From Dokdonella fugitiva (lineage in GTDB: Bacteria; Pseudomonadota; Gammaproteobacteria; Xanthomonadales; Rhodanobacteraceae), in contig NZ_JACGXL010000001.1 of the NCBI RefSeq assembly GCF_014138265.1, forward strand, positions 1,208,171 through 1,272,170: 64,000 nucleotides of DNA, read 5' to 3'. The notes beneath the pieces are model-generated. The model was not told the DNA's origin and did no database searches. It saw only the letters and a program-made list of their open reading frames with translations. The first letter of the stretch is position 1. The number at the start of each line of letters is the position of its first letter. A program made the position numbers and the translations under genes. Below are positions 55,497-62,866 of this stretch, piece by piece.

Positions 55497-55997
55497 ATGT
55501 CATGTCGAGTCACCCACCCGCTGCTCATCGCCGTGTCGGCGTGTTCCGCACTGCTCGTCGGCGCCTGCGCCGCGGGCGGACCGTCGCTGGGGAGCTTCAA
55601 GGTCAACGGCCAGGAGGCCACGCTGCACTACGCCACGCTGGTGGCGATGCCGCCGAGCGGCGAGACGCCGCGCATGATGCTCGTGCTCAGCGAGAAGGCG
55701 CCCGCGGCGGGAACGGATCCGAGCAATGCGACGATCGATGGTTCGCTCGGCGCGGCGCTCGACATGATCCTGCTGAAGTTCGACGGCACGACCTGGTCCA
55801 ACCGGTCCGGTTGCAGCTATTCGCATCCGGCGGCTAAGAAGAAGGGCCACGGCTGGAGCAGCATCGAGACCTGCGGGCTCACCGGCGCCGAGGTCAAGGA
55901 CGGCCAGTTCCATGCGCGCCTCGTCTCGGGCACATCGAACGCGCCGGCCGAGGATGCGGTCGCGCTCGACCTCGACGTGCGCGCGAAGATGCCTTGA
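55497..55997 (+). CDS. Putative lipoprotein of unknown function
   Basis: A 166-residue protein with a signal peptide and lipobox-like LLVGAC near residue 24, so probably a periplasm-facing lipoprotein. The mature part has two or three beta strands and two cysteines (GCSYSHP and IETCGL) that could pair. I do not recognise the family. GAGGAG lies 6-8 bases before the ATG at 55497. It follows the beta-helix genes on the same strand. Confidence 0.6.
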   Translation: MSCRVTHPLLIAVSACSALLVGACAAGGPSLGSFKVNGQEATLHYATLVAMPPSGETPRMMLVLSEKAPAAGTDPSNATIDGSLGAALDMILLKFDGTTWSNRSGCSYSHPAAKKKGHGWSSIETCGLTGAEVKDGQFHARLVSGTSNAPAEDAVALDLDVRAKMP

Positions 55998-56061
55998 CCG
56001 CCACCCGCGTGGAGCGGCGAAAGTCGATGCGCCTGCATTCGGATCCGTCACGCCCACCGTA

Positions 56062-56087
56062 GGCCGGACGACCGCAGGTCGGCTGGC
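56062..56087. repeat. 23-bp palindromic repeat, copy B
   Basis: ggccggacgaccgcaggtcg followed by gctggc matches the inverse of the repeat at 20166-20188 with a few differences. It lies between the lipoprotein gene and the decayed beta-helix gene. Confidence 0.65.
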
Positions 56088-56136
56088 ATGCTCACACCGC
56101 ACGCGTGCCGCCCGCGCCGTGCGCGTCCGGGCCGCC

Positions 56137-56212
56137 CCTGTGGGAGCGGCCGAAGCCGCGATGCTCCACCTTCGGCGACCAGGAAGAGCGTCGCGCCTTC
56201 CAGCGCTCCCAC
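56137..56212. repeat. Partly decayed paired REP-like element
   Basis: The left arm (cctgtgggagcggccgaagc and on to 56165) matches the doublet at 25284-25360; the right arm (56187-56212) is degenerate. Spacing and orientation equal those of the intact doublet, so it is an old copy. Confidence 0.7.
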
Positions 56213-56235
56213 GAAGCGTGGAGCGGCTGCGACGA

Positions 56236-57029
56236 TCACTCGAAGCCGTCGGCGAAGATCGCGTCGAGCGCATCGCCTTCGATCGCGCCCGGCGTGCAAT
56301 ACGCCGATCCGGGCGCTGCGTCGTCGCCGGGGCGCACGACGCCGCATGCGTCGACCAGTGTCGGATTGCCGCGCGTGTCGATGCATGCGTCCGGCGGAAC
56401 GAGGTCGAGCGCGGGGCTGTCGACGAGCAGGCGATGTCCCTGCATGCCCGGCTCGGCGATGATCGTCATGTTGCCGCCTTACAGCGCGCGGCCGTCGCGC
56501 ACGACGAGGTTCCTGAGCTTGAGGATCGCGTTGGTCGACAGCAGCGTGCCGCCGTTGTTGCAGCCGTTCGCGGTCACGTCGCCGCCGAGCAGCGTGAGGT
56601 TCTAGATCGTGACGTCGTACGGCGTCGCGGCATTGTGCACGTCGAACACGCGGTCGCGCGGCGGCGCGACGATGACCGTCGAGCGCGCGTCGATGCCGTG
56701 CACGACCACGCTGCCGGCGATGTCGAAGTCGCCGGTCTGGTTGGCCGCCTCGTCCCCGTAGGTGCCCTGCGAGCTCATGGTGTACACACCGGGCGGGACG
56801 ACGATCGTGTCGATCGCGCTCGGGATCCCGACGGGCAAGCCTGCTGCGCGGTATTGGTGTTGGCGGCCTGGATCGCGCTGCGCAGGCTGCAGCGGCTGCT
56901 CGAGAAGCCGTCGTTCGAGGTACCGACGGTGATCGTCGCCGCCGGCGCGAGGCCGGCCGCGAGCATCGCGGCGAGACCCCAGGCCCCTGCCCGTGCCGCC
57001 GGGCCGTTCATGCAACGGATACGCGCCAT
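56236..57029 (-). pseudogene. Decayed CSLREA/beta-helix gene with IFADGFE tail
   Basis: ATG 57029 opens a signal peptide and SSSRCSLRSAIQAANTNTAQ, a CSLREA block. Near 56835 the reading frame shifts; the new frame continues PVGIPSAIDTIVVPPGVYTM to about 56605, where an in-frame TAG stops it. Reading on, the frame makes sense (NLTLLGGDVTANGCNNGGTL) until a TAA at about 56480, then continues to the end GDALDAIFADGFE. One frameshift, two nonsense codons and an apparent central deletion show that the gene is dead. It is the only member of this family on the minus strand here. Confidence 0.85.
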
Positions 57030-57142
57030 CGCCTTGCTCCAGAAGCCGGACATGCGGGACCCAACACCGGCAAATGCGGGCGCCGAACACGGGTGCGGTA
57101 CACTAGGCCGCCCCCTCCTCGCGGCGCGGCCGCTTCAAGCGC

Positions 57143-59179
57143 ATGTCGAACGCCGACCGCGACACCCCCGATACGCTTCCCCCGTTCCGCGACCTCGGCC
57201 TGGCCGCGCCGCTGCTGACCGCGCTCGACGAGGTCGGTTACGAGACGCCGTCGCCGATCCAGGCCGCGACGATCCCGCCGATGCTCCAAGGCCGCGACGT
57301 GCTCGGCCAGGCGCAGACGGGCACCGGCAAGACCGCCGCGTTCGCACTGCCGGTGCTGTCGCGCATCGATCCCGCGAAGACGAAGCCGCAGGCGCTCGTG
57401 CTCGCGCCGACGCGCGAACTGGCGATCCAGGTCGCCGAAGCGTTCCAGCGCTACGCGGCGCACCTGCCGGGCTTCCACGTGCTGCCGATCTACGGCGGGC
57501 AGAGCTACGGCCCGCAGCTCGGCGGGCTCAAGCGCGGCGTGCACGTCGTCGTCGGCACGCCCGGACGCGTGATCGACCATCTCGAGCGCGGTTCGCTCGA
57601 CCTGTCGCAGCTGACCACGCTCGTGCTCGACGAAGCCGACGAGATGCTGCGCATGGGCTTCATCGACGACGTCGAGAAGGTGCTGCAGAAGACGCCCGAG
57701 ACGCGCCAGGTCGCGCTGTTCTCGGCGACGATGCCGGCGCCGATCCGGCGCATCGCGCAGACCTACCTGCGCGATCCGGTCGAAGTGCGCATCGCCGCGA
57801 AGACCACCACCGCGGCGAACATCCGCCAGCGCTACTGGTACGTCAGCGGCCTGCAGAAGCTCGACGCGCTCACGCGCATCCTCGAAGCCGAGCCGTTCGA
57901 GGCGATGATCATCTTCGCGCGCACCAAGTCGGCGACCGAGGAACTCGCCGGCAAGCTGAAGGCGCGCGGCTTCGACGCCGCCGCGATCAACGGCGACATC
58001 GTGCAGGCGCAGCGCGAGCGACTGATCCAGCAGCTCAAGGACGGCAAGCTCGACATCCTCGTCGCGACCGACGTCGCCGCGCGCGGCCTCGACGTCGAGC
58101 GCATCAGCCACGTGCTCAACTACGACATCCCGACCGACACCGAAGCGTACGTCCACCGCATCGGCCGCACCGGTCGCGCCGGCCGCAGCGGCGAGGCGAT
58201 CCTGTTCGTCGCGCCGCGCGAGAAGCGCATGCTCATGGCGATCGAGCGCGCGACACGCCAGCCGATCGCCGAGATGCAGCTGCCGAGCGTCGAGGCGGTC
58301 AACGACCAGCGCATCACCAAGTTCAAGCAGCGCATCGCCGACGCGCTCGGCAGCGACGACCTCGGCGTGTTCCGCCAGCTGGTCGAGGCGTTCGAGCAGG
58401 AACACAACGTGCCTGCGGTGGAAGTCGCCGCCGCGCTCGCGCGCCTCGTGCAGGGCGACCAGCCCCTGCTGCTGGCGCCGCCGCCGCGCATGGAGCGCAC
58501 GTTCGAACGCGGCGCCCGCGAACGCGCGCCGCGCGACGCCCGCCCGCAGCGCCACGAGCCGCGCCGCGACGGCGAGTTCGCCAAGCCACGCGACGGCGCG
58601 TTCCGCCACGACGAGGGGCGCGCACCGCCGCGCGAAGCACGCGAGCATCGCGCGCACGACGCCGCACCGCCGCGCGAACGTGGCGATGCGCAGGCCGCAC
58701 GGCCGCCGCGCGCGCCGCGCGACGAACGGCCGGCGCAGCCCGCCGAACGCGAGTCGACGCCGCGCCATGCGCCACGCGAGCATGCGCCGCGCGAACGCGC
58801 TTCGCACGAACCCGACGCCGGCTTCGAAACGTTCCGCATCGAAGTCGGCCACGACCACGGCGTGAAGCCCGGCAACATCGTCGGCGCGATCGCCAACGAG
58901 GCCGGCCTCGACAGCAAGCACATCGGTCGCGTCGACATCCGCGACGACCACAGCCTGGTCGACTTGCCCGCGGGCATGCCCGCGGAGATCTTCAAGCACC
59001 TCAAGAAGGTCTGGGTGTCCGGCCAGCAGCTGCGCATCACGCGCGGCGGCGACGAGGACGGCGATCGCACGCAAAAGCCGAAGCCGCGCAAGCCACCGTC
59101 GTTCGATCGCGGCGGCTTCGCGCCGCCGAAGCGCCACGACGCGCACAAGCGGCCCGATGCGAAGCGGCGGCCGAAGTGA
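57143..59179 (+). CDS. deaD: DEAD-box RNA helicase DeaD/CsdA type
   Basis: A 678-residue RNA helicase for ribosome assembly and cold adaptation. Motifs: Q motif PSPIQAATIP, AQTGTGKT, PTREL, TPGRVI, DEADEML, SAT, VATDVAARGLD and HRIGRTGRAGR. After the two RecA domains a charged Arg/Glu/Ala/Pro-rich linker (about 485-575) leads to a DbpA-like RNA-binding domain (about 575-650, with VKPGNIVGAIANEAGLD and RVDIRDDHSLVDLP). The basic C-terminus overlaps the next gene by 23 bases. Confidence 0.95.
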   Translation: MSNADRDTPDTLPPFRDLGLAAPLLTALDEVGYETPSPIQAATIPPMLQGRDVLGQAQTGTGKTAAFALPVLSRIDPAKTKPQALVLAPTRELAIQVAEAFQRYAAHLPGFHVLPIYGGQSYGPQLGGLKRGVHVVVGTPGRVIDHLERGSLDLSQLTTLVLDEADEMLRMGFIDDVEKVLQKTPETRQVALFSATMPAPIRRIAQTYLRDPVEVRIAAKTTTAANIRQRYWYVSGLQKLDALTRILEAEPFEAMIIFARTKSATEELAGKLKARGFDAAAINGDIVQAQRERLIQQLKDGKLDILVATDVAARGLDVERISHVLNYDIPTDTEAYVHRIGRTGRAGRSGEAILFVAPREKRMLMAIERATRQPIAEMQLPSVEAVNDQRITKFKQRIADALGSDDLGVFRQLVEAFEQEHNVPAVEVAAALARLVQGDQPLLLAPPPRMERTFERGARERAPRDARPQRHEPRRDGEFAKPRDGAFRHDEGRAPPREAREHRAHDAAPPRERGDAQAARPPRAPRDERPAQPAERESTPRHAPREHAPRERASHEPDAGFETFRIEVGHDHGVKPGNIVGAIANEAGLDSKHIGRVDIRDDHSLVDLPAGMPAEIFKHLKKVWVSGQQLRITRGGDEDGDRTQKPKPRKPPSFDRGGFAPPKRHDAHKRPDAKRRPK

Positions 59180-59678
59180 TCCGGTCGCGGCGCTGATCCG
59201 CGCCGCGACGCACGCCGACGCGGCCGCGGTCGGCGCGATCTACGACCACTACGTGCGCGAAACCGTCGTCACGTTCGAGGAAACCGAAGTCGGCGCGAAC
59301 GCGATGGCCACGCGCGTCGCCGACGTGCAGTCGCGCGGCCTGCCCTGGCTCGTCGTCGAGTGCGACGGCCACCTCGCCGGCTATGCCTACGCGGGGCCGT
59401 GGAAGGCGCGCAGCGCGTATCGCCACACGGTCGAGAGCACGATCTACCTCGCGCCCGGGCACACCGGCCGCGGCCTCGGCCTGCCGCTCTACCGCGCGCT
59501 CCTCGACGCGCTGCGCGCGTGCGGCACGCACGCGGTCATCGGCGGCATCTCTCTGCCGAACGCGGCGAGCATCGCGCTGCACGAGAAGGTCGGCTTCCGC
59601 CCGATCGGCCGCCTCGTCGAGGTCGGGCGCAAGTTCGACCGCTGGATCGACGTCGGCTACTGGCAGTTGCTGCTGTAG
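59157..59678 (+). CDS. GNAT acetyltransferase, phosphinothricin/YncA type
   Basis: A 173-residue GNAT enzyme with the signature IYDHYVRETVVTFEE near residue 28, then HTVESTIYLAPGHTGRGLG for acetyl-CoA binding and GGISLPNAASIALHEKVGF. It resembles phosphinothricin and methionine-sulfone N-acetyltransferases. ATG 59157 lies inside the helicase gene; the family core begins at about residue 14 (LIRAATHADAAAV), where CTG at 59196 would be the other choice. Confidence 0.85.
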   Translation: MRSGGRSDPVAALIRAATHADAAAVGAIYDHYVRETVVTFEETEVGANAMATRVADVQSRGLPWLVVECDGHLAGYAYAGPWKARSAYRHTVESTIYLAPGHTGRGLGLPLYRALLDALRACGTHAVIGGISLPNAASIALHEKVGFRPIGRLVEVGRKFDRWIDVGYWQLLL

Positions 59679-59768
59679 ATCGCGGTTGTACATGCGCGAT
59701 GCCGGCGCAACCGCGCCACGCGCGCGCGGTACCCACTCCACGACGGTTCCATCTTCGTGGAGACACCC

Positions 59769-60998
59769 ATGCGCAACCTTCCCGGCCTCGGCCTCGCCCT
59801 GCTGCTCCTGCTGCTCGCCGCGCCCGTGTCGGCGACCGAGTACCACGTGAGCGTGGGCGGCCAAACCTACAGCGACGGCTACTACTACGCCGACCTCAGC
59901 TTCAGTCCGCGCCAGCTCACGATCCAGGTGGGCGACACGGTCATCTTCGACAACCAGGGCGGCTCGCACAACGTCGCCGCCGACGACGGCTCGTTCCGCT
60001 GCGCCCAAGGCTGCGACGGCAACGGCGGCAACGGCAATCCGAGCAACACCGCGTGGCACGCCTCGGTCACGTTCGACGCACCCGGCACCTTCGGCTACCA
60101 CTGCGAAGTGCACCAGAGCATGGGCATGACCGGCACGATCACCGTCGAAGGCACCGCGCCGGCCGGCTTCAACATGAACCAGCACGGCATCGCCGGCTCC
60201 TGGGCCAACACCGCCACCGAGTCGCAGGGCATCGTCATGGACGTGTTCCCCGACTTCTTCTCCGCCGGCACCGGCCTCCTCTTCGGCGGCTGGTTCACCT
60301 TCGACACCACCGCCGCCGGCGGCGTGCGCTGGTACACCGTCCAGGGCCAGGTCACCAACGACGACACCGCCACCATGGCCGTCTTCCAGACCCTCGGCGG
60401 CAGCTTCGATTCGACCCAGGCCACCACCACCAACGCCGTCGGCCAGGTCACCTTCCACTTCGACGACTGCACCCACGCCAGCCTCGACTACACCTTCTCC
60501 GACGGCTCCGGTCGCCACGGCACCATCCCGCTCACCCGCCTGCTCGACAACCTCGCCTGCACCCCGACCGGCACCACCCCCGGCAACCCCGGCAACTACC
60601 TCCTCGGCGGCACCTGGTCCGATCCGGCCAACAGCGGCCAGGGCCTCGTCTTCGACGCCAATTCCGCCCAGGGCGTGCTGTTCGCCGCCTGGTACACCTA
60701 CCTGCCCAACGCCGCCGCCGATGCCGGCGCACCCGCCCAGCACTGGTACACCCTCCAGGTCGCCGTCAGCCCCGGCTTCACCACCGTCAACGACGTCGGC
60801 ATCTACGAGTCCACCGGCGGCGTCTTCGACCAGCACGCCACCACCACCACCACCCGCGTCGGCACCGCCACCCTCACCTTCAACAGCTGCACCTCGCTGA
60901 CGATGACCTACGCCTTCACCGCCGGACCCCACGCCGGACTCACCGGCACCCTCGACCTCGGCCGCCTCGCCCCCGTCCCCGCCGGCTGCTCGCTCTGA
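59769..60998 (+). CDS. Secreted cupredoxin-domain protein with two C-terminal repeats
   Basis: A 409-residue exported protein. Signal peptide MRNLPGLGLALLLLLLAAPV; cupredoxin domain at about 20-130 with type-1 copper ligands in GGSHNVAAD, FGYHCEVHQSMGM. Two repeats of about 120 residues follow, each starting GSW/GTW...GQG (ANTATESQGIVMDVFP and DPANSGQGLVFDANSAQG), a module frequent in secreted proteins of this order. From about 60170 on, codons change to nearly only GCC, ACC and GTC, unlike the GCG-rich neighbours. GTGGAG is 6 bases before ATG 59769. No GFD tail. Confidence 0.82.
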   Translation: MRNLPGLGLALLLLLLAAPVSATEYHVSVGGQTYSDGYYYADLSFSPRQLTIQVGDTVIFDNQGGSHNVAADDGSFRCAQGCDGNGGNGNPSNTAWHASVTFDAPGTFGYHCEVHQSMGMTGTITVEGTAPAGFNMNQHGIAGSWANTATESQGIVMDVFPDFFSAGTGLLFGGWFTFDTTAAGGVRWYTVQGQVTNDDTATMAVFQTLGGSFDSTQATTTNAVGQVTFHFDDCTHASLDYTFSDGSGRHGTIPLTRLLDNLACTPTGTTPGNPGNYLLGGTWSDPANSGQGLVFDANSAQGVLFAAWYTYLPNAAADAGAPAQHWYTLQVAVSPGFTTVNDVGIYESTGGVFDQHATTTTTRVGTATLTFNSCTSLTMTYAFTAGPHAGLTGTLDLGRLAPVPAGCSL

Positions 60999-61008
60999 AC
61001 GATTCCCG

Positions 61009-61034
61009 CCGGCGCGCGATCACTCGCGCGCCGG
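61009..61034. terminator. Hairpin between convergent genes
   Basis: An 11-bp perfect stem (ccggcgcgcga with tcgcgcgccgg) with a 4-base loop lies 11 bases after the cupredoxin gene and 65 bases after the nadD stop. No T-run, so its terminator role is inferred from stability and place. Confidence 0.55.
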
Positions 61035-61098
61035 TGCCGACGGTCCGGCGATAGGGTGGACCCGGTGCCTGGCGCACGTGCGGGAATCGCGCGACGAC

Positions 61099-61743
61099 TC
61101 AACCTTCGCGATACGGCGCGAGCAGGTCGGGGTTCGCGAACAGCGCGTCGGGAACGAGCCAGCGCGGATCGCGCCCGGCAGCGAGCAGCGCGCGCACCTG
61201 GCTCGCGGAAATCTCCAGCGGCGTCACCGCGATCGGCAGCACGCGCCCGGCCGCGGACTCGCGCAGGCTCGCCGCGTCGGCGCAGCGGCGCGACGCGATC
61301 TTCGTGCGCAACTCGGTCGGCAACGCGCCGCCTTCGTGGCCGGGGCGCGTGAGCACGCCGATGTGCGCGACGTCGAACAGCTCGCGCCATCGATGCCAGC
61401 TCGTGAGGCCGGCGAAGGCGTCGGCGCCGACGAGCAGCACGAGCGGTCGCTCGGTACCGATCTCGTCGCGCACCTCGGCGAGCGTGTCGATCGTGTAGGA
61501 CGGGCCTTCGCGCTGCAGCTCGCGCGTGTCGAGCACGAGCCGCTGCTGTCCGGCGAGTGCGGCGCGCACGAGCGCGGCGCGCTGCTGCGCGCTCGCGCGA
61601 GGCTGGTCGCGATGCGGCGGCACGCTCGCGGGCAGCAGGCGCACGTCGGCGTCGAGCGCCTCGGCGGCTTCCCAGGCGACGCGCAGGTGCGCGTTGTGGA
61701 TCGGATCGAACGTGCCGCCGAACAACGCGAGCGGGCGCGTCAC
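61099..61743 (-). CDS. nadD: Nicotinate-nucleotide adenylyltransferase
   Basis: NadD joins ATP and nicotinate mononucleotide in NAD synthesis. The 214-residue protein has ALFGGTFDPIHNAHLRVA with the nucleotidyltransferase GTFDPxH motif, LLPASVPPHR, and the C-terminal ISASQVRALLAAGRDPRWLVP. It lies 31 bases after holA. In related genomes rsfS and rlmH follow directly; here the next gene is a convergent cupredoxin gene and rsfS is 20.7 kb away. Confidence 0.95.
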   Translation of the reverse strand: MTRPLALFGGTFDPIHNAHLRVAWEAAEALDADVRLLPASVPPHRDQPRASAQQRAALVRAALAGQQRLVLDTRELQREGPSYTIDTLAEVRDEIGTERPLVLLVGADAFAGLTSWHRWRELFDVAHIGVLTRPGHEGGALPTELRTKIASRRCADAASLRESAAGRVLPIAVTPLEISASQVRALLAAGRDPRWLVPDALFANPDLLAPYREG

Positions 61744-61774
61744 GACGATGCCCCCGGCGTCGCGACGTCCGCGT

Positions 61775-62857
61775 TCATGCGCGATCGAACAGGAAGGCTG
61801 CGCGGCGCGTCCCCGCGATCGCCGCGACGAGGCGCTCGAGTTCGCGCCAGCCGTTCGCCTCGCGCCAGGCGGTGAGGTCGGGCAGCTTGCCGATCGCGTG
61901 GTAGATCGGCGCGAGTTCGTCGCGTCCCTTGACGATGCGGTCGATGCGCCCCGCCTGCTCGAGGCAGCGCTCCCAATGAGCGCGATCGGAACCCTTCAGC
62001 GCGCGACGGAACAAGCCTTCGCGCGCCTGCGGCCAGATGCGCTCGTTGCGCAGCGCGGCTTCGACGTTCGGCGCGGACGACAAGCGCAGCAGCGTGCGCA
62101 GCTGCGTGAGCAGCCAGCCGAGCATGGGGATGAGCTCCTCACCTTCGGCGCGCAGCCCGGCGACGATGTGCAGCGCACGCGCGGCGTCGCCCGCGAGCGC
62201 CGCGTCGGCGAGGCGGAACACGTCGTAGCGCGCGTCGTCGGCGACGCTCGCTTCGAGCGTGTCGGTGTCGATCGCCTGCCCCGCGTGCAGCAGCGCGAGC
62301 TCGTCGATCTCCTGCGCCGCCGCGAGCAGGTTGCCTTCGACGCGATCGGCGAGCAGCGCGATCGCGTCGACCGACAGGCGCAGCCCGCGCGACGCGGCGC
62401 GCGCGCCGATCCAGTCCGGCAGTTCCTCGCGCTTGAGCGGCCACACCGCGACGAGCGTGCCGGCGCGCTCGATCGCGGCCGACCAGGCCGCCTCGTGCTT
62501 GCGGCTCCAGTCGTTCGCGGTCACCAGCAGTACCGTGTCCGGCGGCGGCGCCTCGCAGTATTCGGCGAGCGCGGCGGCACCGTCCTTGCCGGGTCGCCCG
62601 GTCGGCAGGCGCAGGTCGATCAGGCGCCGGGTCGCGAACAGCGACATCGAGCGCGCCGCGTCGCCGAGGCGGTTCCAGTCGAAACCCGCTTCGACATCCA
62701 GCACGTCGCGCTCGAGGTAGCCGAGTTCCTTCGCGCGCGCGCGCAGCGCGTCGGCCGCTTCGAGCACGAGCAATGGTTCGGCGCCGGCGATGAGGTAGAC
62801 CGGCTTGAGTTCGGGAGCGCCCAACTGGCGGCGCAGGGCGGCGAGCGTCGTCGACAT
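61775..62857 (-). CDS. holA: DNA polymerase III delta subunit
   Basis: HolA opens the beta clamp within the clamp loader. The 360-residue protein matches the family: LKPVYLIAGAEPLLVLEAAD at the N-terminus, LVTANDWSRKHEAAW, a central RLSVDAIALLADRVEGNLLA and the C-terminal helical domain. In relatives lptE lies upstream; here a TPR protein gene ends 9 bases before its start. Confidence 0.93.
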   Translation of the reverse strand: MSTTLAALRRQLGAPELKPVYLIAGAEPLLVLEAADALRARAKELGYLERDVLDVEAGFDWNRLGDAARSMSLFATRRLIDLRLPTGRPGKDGAAALAEYCEAPPPDTVLLVTANDWSRKHEAAWSAAIERAGTLVAVWPLKREELPDWIGARAASRGLRLSVDAIALLADRVEGNLLAAAQEIDELALLHAGQAIDTDTLEASVADDARYDVFRLADAALAGDAARALHIVAGLRAEGEELIPMLGWLLTQLRTLLRLSSAPNVEAALRNERIWPQAREGLFRRALKGSDRAHWERCLEQAGRIDRIVKGRDELAPIYHAIGKLPDLTAWREANGWRELERLVAAIAGTRRAAFLFDRA

Positions 62858-62866
62858 GCGCTGATT

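Noticed and set aside
54328-55503. 391-codon minus-strand ORF opposite the third beta-helix gene
   Set aside because: Shadow of the plus-strand gene; no signal peptide or domain motif.
56236-57029. Programmed frameshift in the decayed beta-helix gene
   Set aside because: Two further in-frame stop codons and a missing middle part make decay the simpler explanation.
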